From Myceligenerans pegani (GTDB taxonomy: Bacteria > Actinomycetota > Actinomycetes > Actinomycetales > Cellulomonadaceae), in NCBI RefSeq assembly GCF_014892515.1, contig NZ_JADBGR010000018.1, forward strand, positions 20,249 through 84,248: a stretch of DNA of 64,000 bases. The letters are read 5' to 3'. Positions 9,024 through 17,691 of the stretch are shown here, piece by piece; position 1 is the first letter of the stretch; each line of letters begins with the position of its first letter. Under the pieces are notes generated by a model that made no database searches, was not told where the DNA came from, and was given only the letters and a program-made list of their open reading frames with translations. Position numbers and translations under genes: made by a program.

Positions 9024-10279
9024 CCCCCGCCGCGGCCCGGCGCGTCCTGCTCAGCCTCGGGATCACGCGCTGGTTCCCGGTCGGGCTCGTCGTGGGTGTC
9101 ACGACACTGCTCCCGATCGAGCGCGGGCTCAGCGTGGCCGACACGCTGACCGTCGTCGCCCTCACGGGTCTCGTCGTCTTCGCGCTCGAGCTGCCGACCA
9201 GCGGCTTCGCCGACGCCTTCGGCCGGCGCCCGGTCTACCTCGCCGCGGCGGCGGCCCAGATCGTCGCGGCGATCCTGTTCGTGACGGCACAGACGTTCTG
9301 GGGTTTCGTCGTCGCTGCCGCCGCCTTCGGGGTGTTCCGCGCGCTCGACTCGGGGCCCCTCGAGGCCTGGTACGTCGACACCGTGCACCGCACCCGGCCC
9401 GGTGCCGACGTCGACCGGACCCTCTCCGCCGCGGGCACCGTGCTCGGCGGATCCATCGCCGCCGGGGCGCTCGTGGGCGGCGCCCTGATCTGGTGGCACC
9501 CCGTGGTCGCGTGGAACGCGCTGACGCTGCCGTACGTCGTCTACGCCGCGCTGGCCTGCGTGCACCTGGTGGCGGCCGCGGTCCTGATGAAGGAGCCTCG
9601 CCCCGCCGCCGCGGCTCCGGGGAGTCCTGGCGCGAAGGCGTCGCTCGCCGTCGTCGTCGACGGGGCCCGCGAGGCTCCGCGGGTCGTCCGCGACGGACTG
9701 CGCCTGCTGGGTACCAACCGCGTCCTGCTGGGCCTGGTGCTGGTCGAGGTGTTCTGGTCCTTCGCGATGATCGTGTTCGAGACGTTCCAGCCGATCCGGC
9801 TCGCCGAACTGCTCGGGAGCGAGGAGGCCGCGGGCGCGGTGAACGGCCCGGTCACCGCCGTGGGCTGGGCGGTCTTCGCGTGCGGCTCGGCGCTGGCGGG
9901 CCTCGCGTCCGGGCGGCTGGGTGTGGCGCGCACCGCCATCCTCTCGCGGGGGCTCAACGGCGCGGGGGCGGTGGTGATGGGCCTCGTGGCGGGCCCAGCG
10001 GCGCTCGTCGTCGCCTATCTGGCCACGTACGGGCTGCACGGCAGTGCCGGACCGATGCACGCCGCCCTCCTGCACCGCGAGGCCGAGGCGCGAAACCGCG
10101 CCACCGTGCTCTCCATGAACTCGATGGTCGCGTTCGGCGCGTTCTCGCTCGGGGCGATCCTGCTGGGGCGGCTCGCGGACGTGACGTCGAACCAGACGGC
10201 GATGGTGGTCGGCGGCGCGGTGAGCGTGCTGGGGGCCCTCTGCTACCTGCCGGCGCTCCGGCGGGAGAAACGGTTCTGA
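9020..10279 (+). CDS. Major facilitator superfamily transporter
   Basis: The 419-residue membrane protein has about 12 hydrophobic segments. The MFS loop 2-3 motif appears as GFADAFGRRPVYL after residue 50, and the segment RALDSGPLEAWYVDTVHR is typical of drug-efflux-like MFS proteins. A charged central loop separates the two halves (about residues 190-230). It is probably a drug or metabolite exporter controlled by the ArsR gene it overlaps by 4 nt; the substrate cannot be deduced. The 149 bp downstream hold no gene. Confidence 0.88.
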   Translation: MTPAAARRVLLSLGITRWFPVGLVVGVTTLLPIERGLSVADTLTVVALTGLVVFALELPTSGFADAFGRRPVYLAAAAAQIVAAILFVTAQTFWGFVVAAAAFGVFRALDSGPLEAWYVDTVHRTRPGADVDRTLSAAGTVLGGSIAAGALVGGALIWWHPVVAWNALTLPYVVYAALACVHLVAAAVLMKEPRPAAAAPGSPGAKASLAVVVDGAREAPRVVRDGLRLLGTNRVLLGLVLVEVFWSFAMIVFETFQPIRLAELLGSEEAAGAVNGPVTAVGWAVFACGSALAGLASGRLGVARTAILSRGLNGAGAVVMGLVAGPAALVVAYLATYGLHGSAGPMHAALLHREAEARNRATVLSMNSMVAFGAFSLGAILLGRLADVTSNQTAMVVGGAVSVLGALCYLPALRREKRF

Positions 10280-10415
10280 ACCACTTCGCACACCGCGCCA
10301 TCCGAGGAAAGTTTCTGCCGATGAACAGGGCGTTCGTGGAACCGATGGACGAAAGGGTGAATTTTTGACACGAGTTTTCATCGCTCCGCCCCTGTGTGCT
10401 GGCTCGTTTTACGCG

Positions 10416-10421
10416 TAGGGT
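10416..10421 (+). promoter_or_regulatory. -10 box of succinate-semialdehyde dehydrogenase, leaderless
   Basis: TAGGGT ends 7 nt before the ATG at 10429; no ribosome-binding site is present. Confidence 0.55.
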
Positions 10422-10428
10422 GGCCCGC

Positions 10429-12051
10429 ATGATCGACGAGACACCGGGTGAAGCTGCTGTCGGATCAGTCTTCGACCCCGAGAGTCCCGAGTCCACGTAC
10501 GTGCTCGAACCGGAGCTCGTCGCGCCGCTCGTCGCGCGCGTCGCCTCATCGCAGGGAGCCGGGACACACCGGTCGACCTGCCCGTTCACCGGCGGGCCGC
10601 TCGCGACGATCCCCGTGTCGTCGCCCGCCGACGTCGCCGCCGCCGTCGAGCGCGGACGGCTCGCCCAGCGCGCCTGGGAGCGGACCGGCCTCGCGGACCG
10701 TAGCCGCGTGCTCGACAACCTTGCTCGAATCGTTCTCGTGCGCCAGTCCGAGGTCCTCGACCTGATCCAGCTCGAGACCGGCAAGGCGCGACGGTCCGCG
10801 TTCGAGGAGGTCGGCGACGTCGCGCAGGTCGCCCGCCACTACGCCGTGAAGGCCCGGCGCTACCTGGCCACGGACCGGCCCGCGGGCATGATCCCGCTCG
10901 TCACGGGCGTGCGCGTGCAGCGGCGCCCGGTCGGCGTGGTCGGGGCGATCACGCCGTGGAACTATCCGCTCACCCTGGTGCTCTCCGAGGCGTTGCCGGC
11001 GCTGGTGGCGGGGAACGCCGTCGTCGTCAAGCCCGATCCGCAGACCACGCTGACCGCCCTGTGGGCCGCCGAGGTGCTCGAGGAGGCGGGGCTGCCCGCC
11101 GGGCTGTTCCAGATCGTGGCGGGCGGCCGCGAGACCGGCGAGGAACTGGTCGACCGCGCGGACCACGTCGCGTTCACCGGCTCCACCGCGGTCGGGCGCA
11201 AGGTCGCCGCCCGCGCCGGCGAGCGACTCGTCGGCGCCACCCTGGAGCTCGGCGGCAAGAACGCCATCTACATCGCGGACGACGTCGACGTCACCGCCGC
11301 ACTGCCCGGCGTCGTCCGCGCCTGCTTCGCGAGCACCGGCCAGCTGTGCCTCTCCGCGGAGCGGATCGTGGTGCACGAGGCCGTGGCGGACGAGTTCGTC
11401 GCGAAGCTCGTGCGCGACGTGCGGAACCTGCGGCTCGGCGCGGGCCTCGACTACACGGTCGACGTCGGGTCGCTCACCTCCGACGCGCAGCTCGCCAAGG
11501 TCACCGAGCACGTCGACGACGCCCTCGCCCGCGGCGCCGTCGTCCTGGCCGGCGGCGTGCACCGCTCCGACCTCGGCCCCTACTTCTACGCGCCCACCGT
11601 GCTCGACGACGTGCCGTCGGACGCGCTCGTCGCGCGGGAGGAGACGTTCGGCCCCGTCGTCTCCGTGACCCGGGTCCGGTCCGACGACGAGGCCGTCGCC
11701 GTGATGAACGACTCGGAGTACGGCCTGCACATGTCCGTCTGGTCCGGCGACACCGCACGCGCGCGGAAGGTCGCGGACCAGATCGAGGCCGGATCCGTCT
11801 CGATCAACGACGGATACATGCTGACCTGGGGCTCCGTCGGCGCTCCGACCGGCGGCTGGAAGGCCTCCGGGCTCGGCAGGCGGCACGGCAGGTCGTCCGT
11901 CGAGGCCATGACGCAGACCCGGACGATCGTGACCGCCCGGGGCGCGGGCCGCGGCCTCGGCATCGAGGCCGTGCTCGCGCTCGAGGGCGCGGCGCCGAGC
12001 CGCATCCTCAGCGCCGCGCTGGAAGGAATGCGCAAGCTCCGGATCCCCTGA
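10429..12051 (+). CDS. gabD: Succinate-semialdehyde dehydrogenase (NAD(P)+)
   Basis: The 540-residue aldehyde dehydrogenase carries the catalytic Glu273 in LELGGKN and the nucleophile Cys307 in STGQLCLSAER, with WNYPL and TGSTAVGRK for the cofactor fold. The GVRVQRRPVGVVG and SINDGYMLTWGSVGAP regions fit the actinobacterial GabD2-type succinic-semialdehyde dehydrogenases, which feed GABA or 2-oxoglutarate decarboxylation products into succinate. No GABA transaminase is nearby, so the metabolic setting is not shown by context. The ATG at 10429 is chosen because it follows a -10 box; an in-frame ATG at 10396 would lie upstream of that promoter. Confidence 0.88.
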   Translation: MIDETPGEAAVGSVFDPESPESTYVLEPELVAPLVARVASSQGAGTHRSTCPFTGGPLATIPVSSPADVAAAVERGRLAQRAWERTGLADRSRVLDNLARIVLVRQSEVLDLIQLETGKARRSAFEEVGDVAQVARHYAVKARRYLATDRPAGMIPLVTGVRVQRRPVGVVGAITPWNYPLTLVLSEALPALVAGNAVVVKPDPQTTLTALWAAEVLEEAGLPAGLFQIVAGGRETGEELVDRADHVAFTGSTAVGRKVAARAGERLVGATLELGGKNAIYIADDVDVTAALPGVVRACFASTGQLCLSAERIVVHEAVADEFVAKLVRDVRNLRLGAGLDYTVDVGSLTSDAQLAKVTEHVDDALARGAVVLAGGVHRSDLGPYFYAPTVLDDVPSDALVAREETFGPVVSVTRVRSDDEAVAVMNDSEYGLHMSVWSGDTARARKVADQIEAGSVSINDGYMLTWGSVGAPTGGWKASGLGRRHGRSSVEAMTQTRTIVTARGAGRGLGIEAVLALEGAAPSRILSAALEGMRKLRIP

Positions 12052-12071
12052 CAGGCCCTGGCCGGGCCTGT
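12051..12071 (+). terminator. Hairpin after succinate-semialdehyde dehydrogenase
   Basis: ACAGGCCC and GGGCCTGT form an 8-bp stem with a 5-nt loop starting at the last base of the stop codon. Confidence 0.6.
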
Positions 12072-12244
12072 CGGGACGGCCGACACGGACGGCACGCACT
12101 CGCCGGCGACGGCAGTCGTGGTGATCCGGCGGTCGCGGCGCGAAGCTCCCCCGGGCGTCGTCGGCCGGTCCCCCGATCGGGGGAGGGTCTCCCGGCCGTG
12201 AGCGGAGAGCGTGAGGGCGTACACCTTCCAGACGGAGGAACGTC

Positions 12245-13378
12245 ATGTCACGCACCGAAATCTCCACGGGGCCGCTCGAACGCACCGCACCGCCCGACCG
12301 TGTCCTGCTCACCGCCACCGTGCTCAGCGGCATCGCCGCCGTCATCGGCGGCGGATGGCTCGCCGGGATACTCCCCGGCTTCTACACGGAGACCGGGCAC
12401 GCACTGTTCGCCGACGGCGCAGGCGCTGCGGCCGCGACCGTCCTGCACACCGTCACCGCACTGCTCGGCGTCGCGGCCGGCATCGCCGGACTCGCGGGTG
12501 CGCTCAAGGGCCGCTCGCTCGTCGTGACGGGCGCGGTGCAGACCGCAGTGTTCGGCCTGGTCATGGGCAGCATGGGGAGCCTCTCCCTCGTCGGCTACCT
12601 GCTGGCGTTCGCCATGCCCGTCGTCATCGTCGTGCTCGTCGCACAGGTGATCCGCAAGTATCCGCGACTCCGATGGTTCGTCGGGGGCCCGGCGCTGGTC
12701 GCCGTCGTCATCGCGCTGGTCCTCGCCGGACCGGCGATCATCGACGCCCTGGTCAAGACCGCCGGCGCGATGGCCGCCGACGCGGCCTCCATCGGCGTCA
12801 TGCTGCTGCTCCTCGCGACCGCCACGGTGTGGGCTGCGGCCGCTGTCCGCGCCCTGCCGTCGGACGGCTCCGGACGGGCCACGGCATGGGTGCTCCGGCA
12901 CCGCAGGGCGATCACCGTCGTCGCGGCGACCGGCCCGCTCCCGTATGCGCTGGTACGTCTTACCTGGCTCACACCGTGGCCGGCCATCGCCCCGGAGGGA
13001 ATCGACATGGAAGGACGCATCTGGGGTCTGCTCCTGTCGAGCGGAGCCTGGCTCGGGTTCGCGCTGACCCTCGGGCTGATCCTGCCGTGGGGCGAGGTCT
13101 TCCCACGCTGGGTCCCCGGCCTCGCCGGCAGACCGGTGCCGATCGCGGCCGCCGCCGTACCCGGCGGATTCGTGGCGGCGACCCTGGTCTTCACGGCCGT
13201 CCCGATGCTGGTCACGTTCGGGGAACAAGGTCTGCTCCCGCTCCTGCTGGGTGCGATCACGATCCCCTGCTGGTACTGGGGGCCAGCCCTGGGGCTCGCG
13301 GTGTGGGGCTACGTGGCGCACCGGCGGGTCCAGGCGGCCACCCCAGCCGGATCGGAGGCGCACCATGCTGCGCACTGA
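12245..13378 (+). CDS. Polytopic membrane protein, paralogue A of a tandem pair
   Basis: This 377-residue protein has about nine hydrophobic segments and no family that I recognise. GACGGAGGAACG precedes the ATG. Its C-terminal 240 residues are very close to the next protein (shared ATAWVLRHR, ITVVAATGPLPYALVRLTWLTPWPA, IWGLLLSSGAW, PWGEVFPRWVPGLAGR, ITIPCWYWGPALGLAVWGYVAHR). It heads an operon with paralogue B, a sensor kinase and a response regulator, which suggests a membrane function tied to that signal system, such as sensing or defence of the envelope. That role is inference. Confidence 0.85.
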   Translation: MSRTEISTGPLERTAPPDRVLLTATVLSGIAAVIGGGWLAGILPGFYTETGHALFADGAGAAAATVLHTVTALLGVAAGIAGLAGALKGRSLVVTGAVQTAVFGLVMGSMGSLSLVGYLLAFAMPVVIVVLVAQVIRKYPRLRWFVGGPALVAVVIALVLAGPAIIDALVKTAGAMAADAASIGVMLLLLATATVWAAAAVRALPSDGSGRATAWVLRHRRAITVVAATGPLPYALVRLTWLTPWPAIAPEGIDMEGRIWGLLLSSGAWLGFALTLGLILPWGEVFPRWVPGLAGRPVPIAAAAVPGGFVAATLVFTAVPMLVTFGEQGLLPLLLGAITIPCWYWGPALGLAVWGYVAHRRVQAATPAGSEAHHAAH

Positions 13379-14450
13379 CCCCGCCGTCGCTGCGCCCGAC
13401 CGCGTGCTGGTCGCCGCCACCGCTCTGAGCGGCATCGCGACGCTCCTCGGTGGGGGCTTCCTCACCGGGCTGGTGCCGAACTTCTACGTCGGCGGCGACT
13501 ACTCGCCGCTCGCCGACCTCATCGGTTCTCGTCCGACCACCGTGCTGCACACCCTCTTCGCCCTGCTCGGCACCGCCGCCGGGATCGTCGGACTCGCCGG
13601 ACGGCTGAATCGCGCCGCCATTGTGACGGCGGGCGTATTGCAGGCCGCGGTGTTCGGGATCGTGATGGGCAGCCTGGGCACCCTCTCCGCCGTGGGCTAC
13701 CTGGTGGCCTTCTGCATGCCCGTGGTCGTCGTCGGGCTGCTCGTCCAGGTCATCCGGCGCCAGCCACGCCTGCGATGGACCGTCGGCGTGCCGGCGCTCG
13801 GCGTCGTCGCCGCCGCGCTGATCCTCGCGGGCGCGGGCCTTCCCGACGCCGTCCGGACAGCGGGCAGCGGGGTGGCCGGAAAAGCGTGGCAGCTCGGCAT
13901 GGTGCTCCTGCTCCTCGTCACCGCGGCGGTCTGGGCGGCCGTCGCCGTCCGGGCCGCCGCGGCCGGGGGCGGCCTCGACCGTGCCACCGCCTGGGTGCTG
14001 CGCCACCGCACGGCGATCACCGTCGTCGCCGCGACCGGACCGCTCCCGTACGCGCTGATCCGGCTCACCTGGCTCACTCCATGGCCCGCCGGCGTGGACG
14101 AGGGCGTGCCCATGACCATTCGCGTGTGGGGGCTCCTGCTCTCCAGCGGCGCCTGGGCGGGGGTCTTCCTCACCCTCGGTCTGATCCGGCCGTGGGGTGA
14201 GATCTTTCCGCGTTGGGTCCCGGGCCTGGCAGGACGGGTCGTTCCGATCGCCGCGGTCGCCGTGCCCGGCGGGCTGGTCGCGGCGACCGTGACGTTCAGC
14301 GCGGTGCCGATCTTGTCCGGCTTCATGGGTGAGGGGCTCGTGGACAGCCTGCTCGGCGCACTGATGATCCCGTGCTGGTACTGGGGGCCCGCGCTGGCGC
14401 TCGCGGTGTGGGGCTACGTGGCGCACCGGCAGGCCCAGGCGCGAGGATGA
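13365..14450 (+). CDS. Polytopic membrane protein, paralogue B of a tandem pair
   Basis: A 361-residue paralogue of the preceding protein, starting at ATG 13365 and overlapping it by 14 bp. It keeps the same segment order (VLRHRTAITVVAATGPLPYALIRLTWLTPWPAG, WGLLLSSGAWAG, PWGEIFPRWVPGLAGR, MIPCWYWGPALALAVWGY). The N-terminal part (LVAATALSGIATLLGGGFLTGLVPNFY) is also alike. The pair clearly arose by duplication. The invariant WYWGP and PRWVPGLAGR motifs would be the first places to look for function. The sensor kinase starts 4 nt after its stop, so the genes are probably cotranscribed. Confidence 0.85.
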   Translation: MLRTDPAVAAPDRVLVAATALSGIATLLGGGFLTGLVPNFYVGGDYSPLADLIGSRPTTVLHTLFALLGTAAGIVGLAGRLNRAAIVTAGVLQAAVFGIVMGSLGTLSAVGYLVAFCMPVVVVGLLVQVIRRQPRLRWTVGVPALGVVAAALILAGAGLPDAVRTAGSGVAGKAWQLGMVLLLLVTAAVWAAVAVRAAAAGGGLDRATAWVLRHRTAITVVAATGPLPYALIRLTWLTPWPAGVDEGVPMTIRVWGLLLSSGAWAGVFLTLGLIRPWGEIFPRWVPGLAGRVVPIAAVAVPGGLVAATVTFSAVPILSGFMGEGLVDSLLGALMIPCWYWGPALALAVWGYVAHRQAQARG

Positions 14451-14454
14451 CACC

Positions 14455-15807
14455 GTGATCCGGATCTTCGTGCGGCGGTTCGCCTGGACGATGGTCGGGG
14501 CCGCCATCGGACTGGCCGCGGTGCTGGTCGTGTACTTCGGCCTGCGGGCCGTCCTGGACGCGACGATCGCGGGGCCGGACGGGGCCGCGGTGCCCGACCT
14601 GCTCGTCGCCGGGGTGAGCGTGGCCGCCGCCCTCGCGCTCGGACTGGTGCCGGGCGCGCGTGAGCTCGAGGTCACCGCCGCCCGGAGCCTTCTGCGGGCC
14701 GACGCCGAACTCGTGGTCCCCGACCGGGAGACGTGGGCGCACCGCGCGCGTTCCGGGGGCTGGATCGCGTTCCACCTACTGGCCGGACTGGTGGTCGGAT
14801 TCTGCCTGTTCGCGCTGGTCCCAGCCGCTGTCGTGGTCGGGACCGAGGCGGCTCTGGGGCGCTCGGTCGGATCGACGGTCCCCGTGGTCGAAGGGGCGGG
14901 CCCCCGGACCGCCGTCGTCGCCGGCTGCGTGATCGGCGGGGGCGTCGTGCTCACCGCGGCCTGGCCGGTCGGCGCGCTGGCCGAGCGCCTGGTCGGTAGA
15001 TTCCTCGGGCCGACGGCGGCCGACCGGCTCGAGGTCGCGCTCGCGCGGCAGCAGCGAGAAGCCGAGCACACGCTTCTCGCCAGGGAGCTGCACGACGGCA
15101 TCGGCCACGCCCTGACCATCGTCTCCGTCCAGGCAGCGGCAGGCCGCCGGGTCGCGAACGCGCGGCCCGAACGGGCCGCCGCCGCACTCGCCGCGATCGA
15201 GGAGGTGTCGCGGGGTGCACTGGTGGAGCTGGACGCGCTCCTGGGCATGCTCCGCGACGACAGGCCGCCCACGCCCGCCGGGGGCCTGGCCGACGTCGTC
15301 GAGCAGCACCGGCGCTCCGGGCTCGACGTCGTCGACGCCGTGGACCTGCCTTCCCGCCTTCCGCCCCTGCTGCACCGTACGGTGGTCCGCATCGTGGCCG
15401 AAGGGCTGACGAACGCGCACCGGCACGGCGCACCCGGTCCGGTGCGCGTCACCGTCGCGCACACCGACGAGGAGGTGATCGTGCAGGTGAGCAATGCTGT
15501 GACGGCTGGTGCGGGCATGTCGGACAGCCGCGGCGGACGCGGGCTGGCCGGTATCCGGGAGCGCGCGTCGCTGTTCGGGGGGAGCGCCGAGTTCGGCGTC
15601 GCCGGACAGGAAGCCGGAGCGCCCGCGGTAACCGGGGACGACGCCGGCCGCTGGGTGCTCGACGTCCGCCTGCCACGCATCACGGCACCGCCGCCCGCCG
15701 GCGCCCGGGCGACGGGCAGCCGCGACGGGCGGTCCGCGGCCGCCGATGAGGCACGCGGGCCCGACGGGTGGTCCCGGCCGTCGGACGGGGAGGGAGCCGA
15801 TGACTGA
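14455..15807 (+). CDS. Two-component sensor histidine kinase (NarL/LiaS-type, HisKA_3)
   Basis: The 450-residue protein starts at GTG 14455. It has four predicted membrane segments in the first 190 residues, a dimerisation/phosphoacceptor region at ARELHDGIGHALTIVSVQAA (His in LHDGIG) and a HATPase domain (LTNAHRHGAPGPVRV, RGGRGLAGIRERASLFGG). The extracytoplasmic part is short, so the signal is likely sensed in the membrane, perhaps through the two membrane proteins encoded just upstream. The C-terminal 50 residues are disordered. It overlaps the response-regulator gene by 8 bp. Confidence 0.93.
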   Translation: MIRIFVRRFAWTMVGAAIGLAAVLVVYFGLRAVLDATIAGPDGAAVPDLLVAGVSVAAALALGLVPGARELEVTAARSLLRADAELVVPDRETWAHRARSGGWIAFHLLAGLVVGFCLFALVPAAVVVGTEAALGRSVGSTVPVVEGAGPRTAVVAGCVIGGGVVLTAAWPVGALAERLVGRFLGPTAADRLEVALARQQREAEHTLLARELHDGIGHALTIVSVQAAAGRRVANARPERAAAALAAIEEVSRGALVELDALLGMLRDDRPPTPAGGLADVVEQHRRSGLDVVDAVDLPSRLPPLLHRTVVRIVAEGLTNAHRHGAPGPVRVTVAHTDEEVIVQVSNAVTAGAGMSDSRGGRGLAGIRERASLFGGSAEFGVAGQEAGAPAVTGDDAGRWVLDVRLPRITAPPPAGARATGSRDGRSAAADEARGPDGWSRPSDGEGADD

Positions 15808-16438
15808 GGCGGTGCGCGTGCTGCTGGCCGACGACGAGCCGCTCGTGCGGGGCGGGATGCGGCTCATCCTGGACGCCGAGCCGGACCTGGAGGTCGTCGG
15901 CGAGGCGGGCGACGGGGCGGAGGCGGTCTCGCTCACCCGGGACCTGCGGCCGGGCGTGGTCTGCATGGACGTGCGGATGCCCGGCGTGGACGGGATCCGG
16001 GCGACGGAGCTGGTGCTGCGCCTGCCCGAGCCGCCCCGGGTGCTCGTGGTGACCACCTTCGAGCACGACGACTACGTGCTGGACGCGCTGCAGGCAGGGG
16101 CGTCGGGCTTCCTCCTCAAGCGCGCGGGCGCCGACGAGATGGTCCAGGCGGTGCGCACCGTGGCCGTCGGGCAGAGCCTGCTGTTCCCGGACGCCGTCCG
16201 GCGCCTGGTCCGGGCGCGGCCCCGCGCGTCCGGCGCCGCCGCGAGCCTGACGGCGCGCGAGCGCGAGGTGCTCACGCTGGTCGCCGACGGCATGACGAAC
16301 GCGGAGATCGCGCGGTCGCTGGTGGTGGGCGTGGAGACCGTGCGCACGCATGTCTCGTCGGCGCTGTCGAAGCTCGGCGCCCGGGACCGGACCCAGGCGG
16401 TGGTCCGCGCCTACCAGGCGGGGCTGATCGAGTTGTAG
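15800..16438 (+). CDS. Two-component response regulator (NarL/LuxR family)
   Basis: The 212-residue protein has a receiver domain with acidic pocket VLLADDEP, phospho-acceptor Asp in VCMDVRMPG, and switch residues in VVTTFEHDDY and LLKRAG. The C-terminal LuxR helix-turn-helix reads LTAREREVLTLVADGMTNAEIARSL then ETVRTHVSSALSKLGARDRTQAVV. It pairs with the kinase it overlaps. ATG 15800 (after GGGAGG) is chosen over an upstream in-frame ATG inside the kinase gene. Likely targets include its own operon, but no operator was identified. Confidence 0.94.
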   Translation: MTEAVRVLLADDEPLVRGGMRLILDAEPDLEVVGEAGDGAEAVSLTRDLRPGVVCMDVRMPGVDGIRATELVLRLPEPPRVLVVTTFEHDDYVLDALQAGASGFLLKRAGADEMVQAVRTVAVGQSLLFPDAVRRLVRARPRASGAAASLTAREREVLTLVADGMTNAEIARSLVVGVETVRTHVSSALSKLGARDRTQAVVRAYQAGLIEL

Positions 16439-16451
16439 GGGCGCGACCGCA

Positions 16452-16457
16452 TAGGGT
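16452..16457 (+). promoter_or_regulatory. -10 box of the DUF4031-HD gene, leaderless
   Basis: TAGGGT ends 7 nt before the GTG at 16465. Confidence 0.55.
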
Positions 16458-16464
16458 CGGGTGG

Positions 16465-17682
16465 GTGACCGTTCTGATCGATCCGCCCGCCTGGCCGGCG
16501 CACGGGACCGTGTTCTCGCATCTGGTGTCCGACACGTCTCTCGTCGAGCTGCGGGACTTCGCCCGCGGCGCCGGCGTCCCGGACCGCGCGTTCGACCTGG
16601 ACCACTACGACGTCCCGGCCGCCCGGTACGACACCTTGGTCGCGGCCGGCGCGCTACCCGTGGAGGGCAGCGAGCTGGCCCGCCGCCTGGCGGCCTCCGG
16701 CCTGCGGATCCCGGGCGGCGAGCGCGCGGGCAGCAAGCGGGAGGCACTGCTCGCCCGCTGGGACGGCTTGTCGCCGACGACGGCGTCCCGGGCGAGCACA
16801 TCCGATCGGCAATCTCATGAGAGATCGGCAGAGCAATCTGCCGATCGTTCACCGGACGACCGGCCGCGCGCGCTCGACGACCGACCGCACCCGCAGGGCG
16901 ATCGGCCGCGCATGCTCGACGGGTGGCATGCCGTCGGGGAGCAGCTCTGCGGGCGCTGGCGCGAGCCGCATCGGACGTATCACACGGTGTTCCACCTGGC
17001 GTCCGCCCTCGACGCGCTCGACCTGCTGCTCGCCGATGCCGAGGCCGCGGGTGAGCCGGTCCCCGGCGACGGCGCCTGGCGCGCCCGCGTCGCCCTCTGG
17101 TTCCACGACGCCGTGCACGACGGCGCCACACCCGCCGACGAGGAGGCCTCGGCGGCCCTGGTCCACGACCTCCTGGGCCCGCTCGCCACGCCCGAACACC
17201 GAGAGGCACCGGAACACCGAGAGGCACCCGGACATCAAGAGGCGACCGGATACCGAGAGGCGACCGAGGCGGAGCCACCACCGGCCGACGTGCCGCCCTG
17301 GGGTGCCGAGGTAGCGGATGCCGGGGGCCGCCCGCTCCGGCCGCACGACGTGGAGGAGATCGCCCGGCTCGTCCTGGTGACCGCCGATCATGCTCCCGAA
17401 CCCGGGGACCTGGCCGGATGCCTGGTGAGCGACGCCGATCTCGCGATCCTCGGCGCGTCCCCCGCCGCCTACGCCCGCTACACCCAGCAGGTTCGTGCCG
17501 AGTACGCCCACGTGCCCAACGGCCTCTTCCGCCGGGGGAGGGCCCAGGTGCTCGAGGCCCTTCTCGGCAACGGCGACCTCTTCCGCACCACCTGGGGTCA
17601 GGTTCGCTGGCAGCTGCCGGCGGAATCCAACCTCGCCGCGGAGCTGCGGGACCTTCGGGCAGCGGCCGGGTCCAGCGGGTAG
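16465..17682 (+). CDS. DUF4031 and HD-domain fusion protein
   Basis: The first 100 residues (TVLIDPPAWPAHGTVFSHLVSDTSLVELRDFARG ... FDLDHYDVPAARYDTLVAAGA) form a DUF4031 domain. After a disordered linker comes an HD-type domain: WREPHRTYHTVFHLASALDAL supplies an early His, ALWFHDAVHDG gives the HD pair, and VLVTADHAP with CLVSDADLAILGA provides later ligands. HD proteins of this kind are predicted metal-dependent phosphohydrolases; the substrate is unknown. Two low-complexity insertions are odd: a 68-bp palindrome-bearing element in the linker (also found in the siroheme synthase gene) and four hexapeptide repeats between the HD motifs. Confidence 0.85.
   Translation: MTVLIDPPAWPAHGTVFSHLVSDTSLVELRDFARGAGVPDRAFDLDHYDVPAARYDTLVAAGALPVEGSELARRLAASGLRIPGGERAGSKREALLARWDGLSPTTASRASTSDRQSHERSAEQSADRSPDDRPRALDDRPHPQGDRPRMLDGWHAVGEQLCGRWREPHRTYHTVFHLASALDALDLLLADAEAAGEPVPGDGAWRARVALWFHDAVHDGATPADEEASAALVHDLLGPLATPEHREAPEHREAPGHQEATGYREATEAEPPPADVPPWGAEVADAGGRPLRPHDVEEIARLVLVTADHAPEPGDLAGCLVSDADLAILGASPAAYARYTQQVRAEYAHVPNGLFRRGRAQVLEALLGNGDLFRTTWGQVRWQLPAESNLAAELRDLRAAAGSSG
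16803..16870. repeat. In-frame palindromic element, copy 1
   Basis: This 68-bp stretch aligns without gaps to 47192-47259 at 48 of 68 positions (my count), in the same reading phase. It encodes DRQSHERSAEQSADRSPDDRPR in the linker of the DUF4031-HD protein. It contains a perfect 9-bp inverted repeat, GATCGGCAG-6 nt-CTGCCGATC (16823-16846). A related DDRPR-rich stretch continues to about 16920. Confidence 0.75.
17191..17262 (+). repeat. 18-bp intragenic tandem repeat, four copies (PEHREA-type hexapeptides)
   Basis: Four 18-bp units encode PEHREA, PEHREA, PGHQEA and TGYREA inside the HD domain, between the HD pair and the next conserved helix. They look like slippage expansion of a surface loop. 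Confidence 0.85.
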
Positions 17683-17685
17683 GTT
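17680..17685 (+). promoter_or_regulatory. -10 box of the SanA-like gene, leaderless
   Basis: TAGGTT overlaps the TAG stop of the HD gene and ends 6 nt before the GTG at 17692. Confidence 0.55.
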
Positions 17686-17691
17686 GCCATC

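Noticed and set aside
7823..10279. 818-codon extension of the MFS transporter
   Set aside because: The upstream part runs out of frame through guaB3 and the ArsR gene. The ATGA overlap at 9020 is the natural start.
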